Source: an uncultured Lachnospiraceae bacterium (lineage in GTDB: Bacteria > Bacillota > Clostridia > Lachnospirales > Lachnospiraceae). From it: 64,000 nucleotides of DNA. Positions 22,873 through 31,877 of this stretch are shown piece by piece (the first letter of the stretch is position 1; every line of letters begins with the position of its first letter). The stretch is taken from assembly GCA_946407725.1 (NCBI GenBank), contig CAMJPM010000001.1, positions 1-64,000 on the forward strand, written 5' to 3'. The notes below the pieces were generated by a model that made no database searches, had not been told where the DNA came from, and worked only from the letters and a program-made list of their open reading frames with translations. The position numbers and the translations under genes were made by a program.

Positions 22873-25149
22873 ATGACAAAAAAAAGAACCGCACTGATAA
22901 TTCCGGCTGTTATCCTTTTCATAATGATAGTATCAATATTCTTCCGCCTGTTATTAACCAACAGTGTCTTTTCCCTTGGTGATGATTTTATTGACAGCGG
23001 AACCGGGCTGCCTTTTCTCGCGGAAATTGACTGCTACTACCATTTAAGGATGACAAGGGATATAGCTCTATACGGACATCCGGGAGATACACTGAAGTAC
23101 GGGCAGCTATGGGACAGCTTTGGGTATGCGCCGGAGGGCAGGAGCGCTGAGGGCTACAAACCTTTTCTTTCATATATCGCCATAGCGGGTAAAGAGCTGA
23201 TCTCCGTTTTCCGTCCGATCAGCCTTGAACAGACAGCTTACTGGCTGAGTGCTTTTATATCCGCACTGGTTGTGATCCCGGTCTTTCTCATCACCTATGA
23301 AATGTGCGGTTTGTTTGGAGCCATAACAGCTTCTTTTTTGTCGGCCATGAATTTCAGCTATTTTACCAGATCCTTACCCGGCTTCTATGATGCGGACGGA
23401 GTTATCCTCTGGGTATCCGGCTTCTTCTTTTACTTCGGGATAAAGCTTATAAAGGGCTGGCAGGAAAAAAACAAAAAATCCATGATCCTTTACGGTGTCT
23501 GCTTTATCGTGAGCTTCGCTGCCCTGTATAACAGCTGGTATACCCATTACCTGTATCCGGGGCTGTTCGCCGGTGCACTTATCCTTTTCACCCTTCTCAC
23601 CTTTATAACGGGAACTGAAAAAAAACGGAGTCTTGCTGTCCCTTTTCTGTTTTCTGCCTTTCTCTGCATCGTTGTCCTTATCCTGGAAAAGGATCTTATT
23701 TCAAGAATAATAAGCCTTTTCACCCGGTTATTTATCAGTGAGAGCGATATTTTCCCGAATGTCTTTGGTTCCATAATGGAACTTCAGAAACCACCTTTCT
23801 CTATAGAACAGCCTTCTGACTTATTCGTTGCGCATATGACCCAGTATCCGTTTTCCAATGTCTTCAGTGCTTCGGGCGGATTAGTCCCCTTCCTTTTTGC
23901 GGCTGTCATGTGCGTAATCCTTATTGTACGTATAGTCAGAAAGGATATCCGTCCGGAGTACACTCTTCTCCTTCTCTGGTACGCTGTCACCCTTTGGCTG
24001 TCATTAAACGGCTTACGCTTTCTCCTGCTCCTTTCCGTGCCCTTAGCCATATTGGCGGGAAATCTTACAGGAATAATTTTTTCTCTCCTGGAAAAACGAA
24101 ATAAGATCATCGGGTATGTAATTAAATGTATTATTGTGGTTTCCCTTCTGTTTCCGTCGTTTTACAGTGCATATATATTTACTTCCGAACCGCCTGTTAA
24201 TCCGGACGGTCCGATGTCGGAAGACCTTTTGAAAATCAGCGAAAATACACCGGAGAATACCATACTGGCCGCCTGGTGGGATTTCGGATACTTTTTAGAA
24301 GAAAAAGCAGGACGAAGAGCCCTCTTTGACGGCGGAAGCCAGTCTAATGAACGTTCTTTTTTCATTGCCAGGGCTATTACCACGGCAGATGAGGAGCTGT
24401 CGGCAAATATCTTTAAAATGCTGTGTGGCAGCGGAGACAGCGGCGTGGATCTCATGCTTTCAACCTTCGGTAAATCGGAGGAGACTGTTCTGTTTACTAT
24501 TGAGCTTCTCTCCGGCAGCAAGACAGAAGCCAGGGAAAATCTTTTGAAAAAGAATCTTTCCGAAGACAGTGCGGATGAAATAACAGAGCTTTTATTTCCG
24601 GAGGATCTGCCTCCCTTTAAGTTCGTTGTCACCCCCGAGCTGCCGGCAATCTACAAATATTTAACAATCATCGGGTTCGGTATCAGCAAAGAGGAAGATA
24701 AACCAAAGGATTTCGAGACGGATGTGCTCATGATACCTGTAGACTTTTCTGAAGATCAGAGAAATACCATTGACACGGACAACGGATACTATGTTATTAT
24801 TGAAAAAAGTGACAATGGTTATCGTGCTTTTACTTCCGATACCGAGGAACCTTCGGATGAGCAGCCCGTATGCATAGAAAAGCTTATTATCATTGATGAT
24901 AACGGCTGTGAGGAGTATATTCAGGATAATGAACTTCCAACAGGAAATGATGGGGATTCCGAAGAGGCTCCCATCCCCTGGACAGCCATAATCCAGCGTG
25001 AAGAGGAGGGATGTGCCCTTTCACTGGTATCCCTTTCACTTCTTGACTCGGTTTACGGAAGAATGATTTACCTTAAGGGAGCAGGTCTGACCCGCTATAA
25101 AGCTGTGCCGGAATACTCTGACGGGATCCTGCTTTATGAGATATCATAA
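22873..25149 (+). CDS. STT3/AglB/PglB-type oligosaccharyltransferase homologue
   Basis: The 758-residue protein has an N-terminal GT-C membrane domain of about 11-13 helices (residues 1-445) and a soluble C-terminal domain. Family motifs are visible: Asp53 in EIDCYYHLR of the first external loop (catalytic metal site), Asp173-Ala-Asp175 in GFYDADGV (the DxD-like site), and Trp468-Trp469-Asp470 in AAWWDFGYF, which matches the diagnostic WWDYG motif that binds the acceptor sequon. STT3 enzymes transfer a lipid-linked glycan to Asn of exported proteins. This is uncommon in Firmicutes. A Ser/Asn-rich flagellin is 3.6 kb upstream and a polyprenol-linked sugar cluster is in the same window, but substrate and donor are inferred. 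The next gene encodes a lipoprotein 27 bases downstream. Confidence 0.85.
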   Translation: MTKKRTALIIPAVILFIMIVSIFFRLLLTNSVFSLGDDFIDSGTGLPFLAEIDCYYHLRMTRDIALYGHPGDTLKYGQLWDSFGYAPEGRSAEGYKPFLSYIAIAGKELISVFRPISLEQTAYWLSAFISALVVIPVFLITYEMCGLFGAITASFLSAMNFSYFTRSLPGFYDADGVILWVSGFFFYFGIKLIKGWQEKNKKSMILYGVCFIVSFAALYNSWYTHYLYPGLFAGALILFTLLTFITGTEKKRSLAVPFLFSAFLCIVVLILEKDLISRIISLFTRLFISESDIFPNVFGSIMELQKPPFSIEQPSDLFVAHMTQYPFSNVFSASGGLVPFLFAAVMCVILIVRIVRKDIRPEYTLLLLWYAVTLWLSLNGLRFLLLLSVPLAILAGNLTGIIFSLLEKRNKIIGYVIKCIIVVSLLFPSFYSAYIFTSEPPVNPDGPMSEDLLKISENTPENTILAAWWDFGYFLEEKAGRRALFDGGSQSNERSFFIARAITTADEELSANIFKMLCGSGDSGVDLMLSTFGKSEETVLFTIELLSGSKTEARENLLKKNLSEDSADEITELLFPEDLPPFKFVVTPELPAIYKYLTIIGFGISKEEDKPKDFETDVLMIPVDFSEDQRNTIDTDNGYYVIIEKSDNGYRAFTSDTEEPSDEQPVCIEKLIIIDDNGCEEYIQDNELPTGNDGDSEEAPIPWTAIIQREEEGCALSLVSLSLLDSVYGRMIYLKGAGLTRYKAVPEYSDGILLYEIS

Positions 25150-25176
25150 ATATTTTCTAAAGGAGCATTTTGTATT

Positions 25177-25908
25177 ATGAGAACTAAAACACTTACTTTA
25201 TTGTTATCTGTCTGTATGATCATTTGTTTTACCGCCTGCGCTCAAAAATCCCCCTGTGAGGCAAACGGACACAAATGGCTTGAGAACACCCCGAATTATC
25301 AGCAGGCAAAAACCTGTGAAGTCTGCGGGGCTACAGAAGGTGAACCCCTCAAGGCAGAGAATGAGGGGATGGAATTCGTCAAAACAGATACCGTTTCTGA
25401 TCTGACGATGATCATTGATAAGGAAACGGGCGACACCAATATTGCCAAGGTATGGTATGACAACTATAAGATCTTTGATTCCGATGAGACCCACGAGGCA
25501 AAGGACGGATATGAATGGCGTTCCGTGGATATGCATATTGCCCTTGGTGATGACACCAAATTTGAGAAGTGGCCATCTTGCAAAGAAGCAAATTTAGATG
25601 GGGAGTATTACCAGGATGGTGACTGGGAAAATGACGGGAAAAATATTACCGTCAACTTCAACGGAAAGGATTACGTCTGCGAGCATGTATTTACGGTCTT
25701 AAATGAAGAAAGGGGTGTAGACAGGCCTGACTACAAAAAATTCGGATGGTCCGGAAAAAAGACTTTTACCTTTGAATATAATGAGGCTTTTCTGGTGCCC
25801 AAAGGATTTGACGGAATTTTTGTCGGCTTCTATGATGCAACAGAATTTGAGCTTAAAAACGAAGATTATGATGCACTGGAACACCAGGTCCTCTTCAGAC
25901 TGGACTAA
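25177..25908 (+). CDS. Lipoprotein with a small Cys/His zinc-like motif
   Basis: The 243-residue product has a lipoprotein signal peptide with lipobox FTAC and acylated Cys21. Just after it, Cys27-x4-His32 and Cys47-x2-Cys50 (PCEANGHKW, then TCEVCGATEG) form the short Cys/His module found at the start of many Firmicute surface lipoproteins. The rest is acidic and probably beta-rich, and I do not recognise it. AAAGGAG precedes the ATG, and the gene follows STT3 by 27 bases in the same unit, so it could be a substrate or helper of that enzyme; the evidence is position only. Confidence 0.8.
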   Translation: MRTKTLTLLLSVCMIICFTACAQKSPCEANGHKWLENTPNYQQAKTCEVCGATEGEPLKAENEGMEFVKTDTVSDLTMIIDKETGDTNIAKVWYDNYKIFDSDETHEAKDGYEWRSVDMHIALGDDTKFEKWPSCKEANLDGEYYQDGDWENDGKNITVNFNGKDYVCEHVFTVLNEERGVDRPDYKKFGWSGKKTFTFEYNEAFLVPKGFDGIFVGFYDATEFELKNEDYDALEHQVLFRLD

Positions 25909-25956
25909 AGCGTGCAGGGGAAAGACCGCCTGGCAGACGTCTGCAGGCTTATCGTA

Positions 25957-25995
25957 ATCGAGTAGGGGAAAGACCGCCCCTGCTCGATTTCTTTT
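25957..25995 (+). terminator. Terminator of the STT3-lipoprotein unit
   Basis: ATCGAGTAGGGG and CCCCTGCTCGAT form a 12-bp stem with one wobble pair, followed by TTCTTTT. The phrase AGGGGAAAGACCGCC occurs here and once more about 45 bases upstream, so part of the element is duplicated. Confidence 0.8.
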
Positions 25996-26006
25996 AAGCT
26001 TTTATA

Positions 26007-26660
26007 TCAGAGCTTTATGTCCTTTAGAAGATCCCCTAATGATGTGGTGACAGGAGCTGATGAAGGCATCTTAAACACCTCTTTTTCCTCCTGAACCTTT
26101 TCATCCATCGCTACGGCCTTTGCGGAAAGGGACAGTTTTCCGCCTTCGGATTTGGTAACCTTTACTTTTACTGTATCCCCGATCTTCAATACTTCCCCGG
26201 GAGACTGTATCCTCTTTTCGGAAATCTGTGATACATGAAGAAGTCCGCTGATGCCGTCTCCGAGGTCGATGAATGCGCCGTAAGGCTGTATACTCTCTAC
26301 CTTGCCTTCAAGTACTGTTCCCACAGTTATGGCCGAAAGCTTCTCTGCCTTCTTTTCTTCTTCTTTTTCCTTCAGGATGGCCTTTGCAGAAAGTACCAGC
26401 TTCTTCCTGGCACTGTCACAGGTAATGATCCTTACCTCAAGATCCTTTCCCAGCCACTCATCAAGATTTTCCACAAAATCCATCGAGATCTGTGAGGCGG
26501 GAATAAAGCCTCTGATATTCTCAATATAGGCTATAAGACCGCCGTTTACCATGCCTCCGACCTTGACACTGATGTTCTCACGTGCCTTGTACATCTCCTT
26601 TACACGTGCCCAGGACATGTTTTCCTCAGCGGTCTCCTCGTCCTCTACCTTGCCTTCCAT
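26007..26660 (-). CDS. S1-domain RNA-binding protein, two-domain form
   Basis: The 217-residue protein carries two S1 domains: residues about 30-95 (VKVGGMVNGGLIAYIENIRGF, broken by few changes) and 110-182 (GTVLEGKVESIQPYGAFIDLG, then GLLHVSQISEKR). The tail ends SLGDLLKDIKL. Clostridia relatives annotated as ribosomal protein S1-like normally have three or more S1 domains. Here the first is missing. The start at 26660 has GGGGAGG about 6 bases upstream. Directly upstream, in frame, lies what looks like the original N-terminus, cut by a UGA (see the next entry). A role in translation or RNA metabolism is expected. Confidence 0.85.
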   Translation of the reverse strand: MEGKVEDEETAEENMSWARVKEMYKARENISVKVGGMVNGGLIAYIENIRGFIPASQISMDFVENLDEWLGKDLEVRIITCDSARKKLVLSAKAILKEKEEEKKAEKLSAITVGTVLEGKVESIQPYGAFIDLGDGISGLLHVSQISEKRIQSPGEVLKIGDTVKVKVTKSEGGKLSLSAKAVAMDEKVQEEKEVFKMPSSAPVTTSLGDLLKDIKL

Positions 26661-26684
26661 TACATCCTCCCCATCAAGCTTCTG

Positions 26685-26732
26685 TCAGGATGTCTCCAGC
26701 TCCTCCTTTAAATCTTCCATTGATTCTGCCAT
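26685..26732 (-). other. Short ORF in frame with the S1 protein, ended by an in-frame UGA
   Basis: From an ATG at 26732 the frame reads MAESMEDLKEELETS and then TGA (26685-26687); reading on would give QKLDGEDV and join the S1 gene. MxExMEDxKEELExS is the usual beginning of long S1-like proteins in Clostridia. It may be a nonsense mutation with re-initiation at 26660, or a short regulatory leader. Confidence 0.5.
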
Positions 26733-26780
26733 TTTCTCTGATACTTCTCCTTTCATTTATGTATTATGATCCGCTCCGTT

Positions 26781-28340
26781 TTATACCGGCATGCGGCTTG
26801 AATTGCAGGTCAGGTAAATCACCTGGTATTTTCCGGCAAATTCCTCCGTCATTTTCATGGCGCTCCTGAAGCGGTCCTCGTCAAGGTTATTCATCACATC
26901 ATCCAATATAACACAGGGCTTGTCGTTTTCAAAAAGCGCATCTATAAGGGCAAACCTGGCACAGAGGTTGATAATGTCCCTCACTCCCGTGCTCTCTGAC
27001 ATTATGGAATGGAGACTGCCATGGCTCTCGATATTGATATTAAACTCGCTGTCAAGTACTGCCCCGTTCTCCGTAAGTCCTGCCGCGTCCAGATATTTTA
27101 TGAAATTGTCCCTTAGAGAATCCATATAATGACCGGACAGGTTCTGTCTTGCTTCACCCATGACCCTCATGGCTCTTTCTATGGCCACAAGTTTTCCCAT
27201 ATCCTCGGAATTGGAAGCTGAAAGCCTCTCTATCTCATGCCTCAGCATATCCGGATTCTCATTTTGCATGCTGAGAGCGTCTATCTCCTGCTTTATCTCA
27301 GATTCCTTTTCTGAAGCAGCTTCATATCTCTTTCTGGTTTCCGTCACATTTTCCTGGAGCCTGCTGAAATCCTTTGCATTCCTGCTTACTCCGGAATGTC
27401 TGATAATAAGGAGCGCTATCCCGATCACAAGGGATAAGCCCCCGATCCCCGAGAGTATTATACCGTAATTCAGAAAGTCCGGCATATTGATAATGGTGTA
27501 GCCACCGATACCGCCACCGGCGAGACCGATTAACAGCATAATGATACCGAATATCATCATTCCGATCCTTCCGCCGCCTGAGACATTCTGCTGGGTGAAA
27601 TCCGTAAGCTCCTTTTCGGCGGTTTCCCGCTCTCTTCTGCACTCTTCTTTTTCCTTTACAGCCATGGCAAGCTCATTCTTTTTGGCCATGGTCTGCTTCT
27701 CAGCTTCCAGAGCTTTTTTTAGCCTGACCTCCACGCCTGCCTTTTCCTCAGATTCCCTGTCTATCCTGCCCCTGCCGCCGGTCTTTTTCAGCTCCCTTCT
27801 GGCATCGGTCAGGATCTTCATGGCACTCTCGAAATTATTCATATCGCCGTCATTCTCCAGAAGCCCCAGGAGCTTGGCGTTCACGCTGTCATCCGTGCCT
27901 ATAAAGAGCTCATTATGAGGGATATATACACTTCTTTCATATCCATATGCATCTATTCCGAACAGCTCTTCTCCAAGGAAGGTGGAATAGTCCTCGGAAG
28001 GAAGACCTGAATTAAGATCCAGAAGCTCGAAAGTATCCTCCCTCTTTCTCTCACCGAAAAAGCGGGTGGCTCTGTATCGCTTTCCGTTAGCTTCAAACTC
28101 TATATAGCCTCCGAAATTCCCTCCCTGCCATGGATTCAGGTTCTTTCTGTAATCCTTGGGATCATAGGAATTTCCGTTTTTGCAGTTTTCCAGTCCATAG
28201 AACATGGCCCTTAAAAATACCGCAAAGGTACTCTTTCCCCATCCGTTTCTCTCATTCAGCGAATTAAGACCGCTCCTTAAACTGCATTTCATGTGATGGA
28301 GGGATCCGAAATTTTCTATATAACAGGCTAATATCTTCAT
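26781..28340 (-). CDS. SbcC/YhaN-like AAA ATPase with a membrane hairpin in the coiled coil
   Basis: The 519-residue protein has the bipartite ATPase of the SMC/Rad50 type: Walker A at residues 29-38 (NERNGWGKST) and Walker B at about 475-488 (CVILDDVMNNLDE). Between them are coiled coils, and at about residues 255-315 two membrane helices (GMMIFGIIMLLIGLAGGGIGG and GIILSGIGGLSLVIG). There is no CxxC zinc hook as in Rad50/SbcC. This resembles YhaN of Firmicutes, thought to act at the membrane in DNA repair or degradation. Its start overlaps the stop of the metallophosphoesterase gene by 4 bases, the usual SbcD-SbcC arrangement. Confidence 0.85.
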   Translation of the reverse strand: MKILACYIENFGSLHHMKCSLRSGLNSLNERNGWGKSTFAVFLRAMFYGLENCKNGNSYDPKDYRKNLNPWQGGNFGGYIEFEANGKRYRATRFFGERKREDTFELLDLNSGLPSEDYSTFLGEELFGIDAYGYERSVYIPHNELFIGTDDSVNAKLLGLLENDGDMNNFESAMKILTDARRELKKTGGRGRIDRESEEKAGVEVRLKKALEAEKQTMAKKNELAMAVKEKEECRRERETAEKELTDFTQQNVSGGGRIGMMIFGIIMLLIGLAGGGIGGYTIINMPDFLNYGIILSGIGGLSLVIGIALLIIRHSGVSRNAKDFSRLQENVTETRKRYEAASEKESEIKQEIDALSMQNENPDMLRHEIERLSASNSEDMGKLVAIERAMRVMGEARQNLSGHYMDSLRDNFIKYLDAAGLTENGAVLDSEFNINIESHGSLHSIMSESTGVRDIINLCARFALIDALFENDKPCVILDDVMNNLDEDRFRSAMKMTEEFAGKYQVIYLTCNSSRMPV

Positions 28341-29362
28341 GAGATCACTTTCCCTTCCAGGGCCATGGTGCCGATCCTTATCACTTCCTGTTTTTCATTC
28401 TCCGGCCAGCTCTTTTCCATTACCATTCTGATGAATTCCCCCTTAAGCGAAACATCATATCTGGCATTCTCCGTTTCGTTCCGGACTGATACGGTATCAT
28501 CCACAATATGCACTGCGTAAAACTCCTCTCCGTATTTCTTTTTCAGGTAATTTATATTAATGTCATCCGGGGTTCTGCCGGTAAGAACTATCTTTACAAG
28601 GTCATCCGGCGGGATCCTGAGCCTGTCTGTCTCGTCCGAGATCAGAATATCCAGGTCTCCCGTTCCCTTTACTTCGGATATATCAAGGGTCACCTCATGT
28701 ATGGTACGCTTTGATGCCTGCATGAACACCGGTTCCAACAGACCGTTTTTGATACTCAGCCTTACAAAACCCTTCTCTCCGCACTCATCAAAGCCCCTGC
28801 CCTCCAGACATCCTGAATAGCAATAGCGGCCTCTCTGTCCCAGAGCGCCTTCCTTCAGCTCATGAAAATGTCCCAGAGCCAGGTAGTCGATATTTTTATT
28901 CATCCATGCGTTGGGACGGATGGTTCCGTGATATAAGACAATATTGAAGTCTGCCGGTGAAAGATTTAGTTCCGACGGGTCTGACGCCGCCGTAACCGTT
29001 ATGCCTTCCTCATCATATCTGTAGCTCTTTTTGTCAGTAAAGGTTTTAAGATTTTCCGGAACCGCCGGAAGAGCACTTAAAAAGGCATCTCTTTCATGGT
29101 TGCCCGAAATATAGAAGAAATCTATGTCCGGATTACCGATGATACATTTTCCCACTATATCAATGGTGGCGGGGCTTATCCTGATGCTGTCAAAAAGGTC
29201 TCCTACGATTAAAATGGCTTTTACACCGTTTTTCGCAGCATACCTTATCATACGGACAAAGGTCAGAAGTATCTCATTCCTTCTCTCTTCAGCTTTACCG
29301 GTGTCAGAAAGACAAGACAATACGGCATCCAGATGGATGTCCGAGCAATGTATCATTTTCAT
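28337..29362 (-). CDS. SbcD/YhaO-like metallophosphoesterase (nuclease subunit)
   Basis: The 341-residue protein begins MKMIHCSDIHLDAVLS and shows the calcineurin-like metal motifs in order: SDIHLD (residues 7-12), VGDLFD, SGNHERD, LYHGTI and LGHFHEL. This is the Mre11/SbcD fold, expected to cut DNA with Mn2+ and to pair with the ATPase encoded next. Relatives are 340-420 residues, so it is of ordinary length with a shortened capping domain. It is the first gene of the pair. Confidence 0.88.
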   Translation of the reverse strand: MKMIHCSDIHLDAVLSCLSDTGKAEERRNEILLTFVRMIRYAAKNGVKAILIVGDLFDSIRISPATIDIVGKCIIGNPDIDFFYISGNHERDAFLSALPAVPENLKTFTDKKSYRYDEEGITVTAASDPSELNLSPADFNIVLYHGTIRPNAWMNKNIDYLALGHFHELKEGALGQRGRYCYSGCLEGRGFDECGEKGFVRLSIKNGLLEPVFMQASKRTIHEVTLDISEVKGTGDLDILISDETDRLRIPPDDLVKIVLTGRTPDDININYLKKKYGEEFYAVHIVDDTVSVRNETENARYDVSLKGEFIRMVMEKSWPENEKQEVIRIGTMALEGKVIS

Positions 29363-29414
29363 TTACCTTGTCTCTCCTTTCTTTATTACCTCTGTATTAA
29401 CTATTCAGCACCCT

Positions 29415-29449
29415 CCACGCTTCGGAACGCTTCGCGTTCCTCAGTGTGG
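29415..29449. repeat. Nested hairpin between the GT-C gene and the nuclease gene
   Basis: An outer stem CCACGCT/AGTGTGG encloses GGAACGC-TTC-GCGTTCC. It lies in a 142-base gap after the stop of the membrane glycosyltransferase. No T-run follows on either strand, so it is probably a dispersed repeat or processing site rather than a terminator. Confidence 0.45.
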
Positions 29450-29504
29450 GCGGTCATAGGCGCTTCGCTCCTTGCCGCATAGCACTTTTGTACTACCCAT
29501 CTTT

Positions 29505-30905
29505 TCATGGCAGCCCCAGAAGATAATACACCCCTGCGGACGCAATTACAAATATTCCCGAAATTACAGTTAAAATTGCAGATCCTTTTCCCGAAAGAGC
29601 CGGGATCCCGGGGAGCATGGCCGCCGGCAGCACTATCCATGCGATATACCTCAGATCCTCCGAGCTGAAATTCGGAACGGAAAAAATAAGCCTCAGCATA
29701 AAAAGGATGCCTGTCATTATCAGTATAACCCAGAATATCCGGATTGGCATGTCTTTTATATATTCATCCCTGAATAATATATAAAAAAACAGGAATACAA
29801 CAGTTATAAACAACAGAACCCCGCTTAAAAACAGTACCCAGGCAAAGGGGGTTATATACGGATTTTTAGCCGAATAATTATATTCCCCGGTAAGGCTGGT
29901 CTTTATAAGGGCAAGAAAAACATTGAACTCATCATAGGCATCACCGTTTTTTATCATACATGCGTATGGAGTATCTGTCCTTATATCAAATATCCTGGAG
30001 AGGATGCTGTGTCCCGAAAGATCCTCCCCTACCTCAGGCATATAGGTAAGGGGCACATGGAACAGCACCATATTTCTTATCGGAAAAAAAAGCCCCAGCG
30101 GAAAGACTATCACGGCAAAAAGAGCATATTCACCGATTATGCGTATAACATCCCTCTTTTCCCTTACAGCCGTAATTAACTTCCATAGCATCAGAAAGGC
30201 TACGGCCGGCGCCAGAAGCACCCCGGAAAGCTTTGCCATCATGGAAAGTCCCGTCATTACCGCTGTCAATATGAGGTCTGCTGTCCTGCCCTCCTTATAC
30301 CACTTAAGCACATAATACACAGCCATGCATACGAACATATGGCTCATTATATCGTTATTTACGCTGCCGGAAAGCAGCGTCAGCAGGGGATGCATGGATA
30401 ACAATGCTTCGGAGATATATAATCCCCTTCCCTTTAAGCCCATGAGAGAGAGTATCCTGAAGCCGTAAAATATCAGCACCAGGCTGTAAACAAAGGTAAG
30501 CAGCTGTATGCTCTCACAGGCTCTGTCATAATTCATTCCCCGCAGGAGATTGATCTTTAACAACACCGCCGCCAGTATATGGTGCAGCAGTGGCTGAAAA
30601 AAGCCCCATCTCTCTGTGGGATCAAAATCCGGCAGTTTTCTCTCATTCATCAGATACTCAATGAGAGCCGCCTGCCCGATACCCTTTCCGTTCCTGAAGC
30701 CTATGACGTCATGCTGTCTTTCCCAGGTCCGGGTATAGGTTATATAAAAGAAATGCATGATGGCGGCGTTCAGAAACAAAAACAGTGACACCGCACCCTG
30801 CTTCCTTTTTGTTCCTTTGTAAAAAGCAAAGGCCGCTAACGCACAAAGGGCCGTAAAGACCAGTATAAGAACAGCATACTCTTTCCTGGAGATCAACGCA
30901 AACAT
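29505..30905 (-). CDS. GT-C membrane glycosyltransferase (ArnT/PMT-like)
   Basis: The 466-residue protein has about 11-12 membrane segments. A charged loop after the second helix holds ERQHDVIGFRNGKGIGQA, where GT39/GT83-type enzymes keep their catalytic acidic residue, followed by ERWGFFQPLLHHILAA and SGSVNNDIM. These enzymes use polyprenyl-phosphate sugars as donors outside the membrane. Acceptor and sugar are unknown. It begins at the stop of the CobW-DUF1980 gene (one-base overlap) and is probably co-transcribed with it, though no functional link is evident. Confidence 0.75.
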   Translation of the reverse strand: MFALISRKEYAVLILVFTALCALAAFAFYKGTKRKQGAVSLFLFLNAAIMHFFYITYTRTWERQHDVIGFRNGKGIGQAALIEYLMNERKLPDFDPTERWGFFQPLLHHILAAVLLKINLLRGMNYDRACESIQLLTFVYSLVLIFYGFRILSLMGLKGRGLYISEALLSMHPLLTLLSGSVNNDIMSHMFVCMAVYYVLKWYKEGRTADLILTAVMTGLSMMAKLSGVLLAPAVAFLMLWKLITAVREKRDVIRIIGEYALFAVIVFPLGLFFPIRNMVLFHVPLTYMPEVGEDLSGHSILSRIFDIRTDTPYACMIKNGDAYDEFNVFLALIKTSLTGEYNYSAKNPYITPFAWVLFLSGVLLFITVVFLFFYILFRDEYIKDMPIRIFWVILIMTGILFMLRLIFSVPNFSSEDLRYIAWIVLPAAMLPGIPALSGKGSAILTVISGIFVIASAGVYYLLGLP

Positions 30906-31867
30906 CAGTTAAACATCACTACTTCCTCTGCGGGAGGCTCGGCTTTTACCACTTCATCGGCCACAAGGAACGGCACCGGTCCATCCACCTCCGGCATCGT
31001 CGCCGCCCTTACGGTTGCCTTTACCCTGACAAAATCCTTCTCCTTCAGATCCGAAGCATGGTCGTACCTGCACTGGAAGCCCACAAACTGTATATCTGCA
31101 GCACAGCAGGTCATGGCAAAGCGTCCGGGCACAAAAATATCTTTACCCGTCTTTTTCGGGAAATAGACCTGTCCCTTAAAGCTTACCCGCTTTCCGATGT
31201 AGTTATCCATGTGGTCAAAAGAATCTATATACCAGATACCGAAATCATCATCTTCTATCTCTATCACCGGGGCATTGACGTCATAGGGCAGCTCTTCCTT
31301 TATATTGTTGTTTATGCTGCCGTCGGTCATTTCAAATATGACCTGGGCTCTCCTGTTCTTTGCCCTGGCAGTCCTCTTAAAACCGGAGAGTATTCCTTCC
31401 GCCTCCTGTTCTTTGGTGCATCTGTCAAAGAGTATGAGATCCGCATAGGTAAACTGGTTTAACATCAGCATCTTCATATTGTCAAGATGGCTCTGATATG
31501 TGGAGGCATCCACCGTCGCTATACCCTCCGCCACAAGCCAGTTTTCCGGCAGTGCCTCTATAAGGGTGTCCTGATCCCACATGCCGTTATACTCTATGAT
31601 CACCCTGTCCGGCTTAAAGGTCTTATCTATCTCCAGAAACCGTTCCTCCGTGATATCCGTTTCTTCCTCTATGCTCACGGTTTTGAACTTATTCATTAAC
31701 AGGAGATCCTCATCTATCTCCTCAATGCCTTCCTCGCACATTATATAAGTTGTCTTTTTACCGTCCCGGAACTGTCCTTCCTTCATGGTTTCCACAATAA
31801 AGCTGGTCTTCCCGCTTTCCAGAAAACCGAAAAAAAGATATACCGGAACTTCTCTTTTCTTAAACAT
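30905..31867 (-). CDS. CobW-like GTPase fused to a DUF1980 (YcgQ-like) domain
   Basis: Residues 1-190 form a P-loop GTPase of the CobW/COG0523 type, with a variant Walker A Gly14-FLESGKTS and VIIEYNGMWD. The canonical GCxCC metal motif of the family is missing. Residues about 205-315 resemble DUF1980/YcgQ: GQVYFPKKTGKD, VPGRFAMTCCAADIQFVG and a Cys-containing strand. YcgQ proteins normally accompany a YcgR-type permease; here the domain is fused to a GTPase and no permease gene is adjacent. It lies 10 bases after a His-rich CobW gene, so a shared metal-handling role is likely but inferred. Confidence 0.75.
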   Translation of the reverse strand: MFKKREVPVYLFFGFLESGKTSFIVETMKEGQFRDGKKTTYIMCEEGIEEIDEDLLLMNKFKTVSIEEETDITEERFLEIDKTFKPDRVIIEYNGMWDQDTLIEALPENWLVAEGIATVDASTYQSHLDNMKMLMLNQFTYADLILFDRCTKEQEAEGILSGFKRTARAKNRRAQVIFEMTDGSINNNIKEELPYDVNAPVIEIEDDDFGIWYIDSFDHMDNYIGKRVSFKGQVYFPKKTGKDIFVPGRFAMTCCAADIQFVGFQCRYDHASDLKEKDFVRVKATVRAATMPEVDGPVPFLVADEVVKAEPPAEEVVMFN

Positions 31868-31877
31868 ATGTACCCTC

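Noticed and set aside
29401..29640. 79-codon minus-strand ORF at the end of the GT-C gene
   Set aside because: It is a frame shadow of the GT-C C-terminus extended through the hairpin gap, with no ribosome site and Ala/Arg-rich junk composition.
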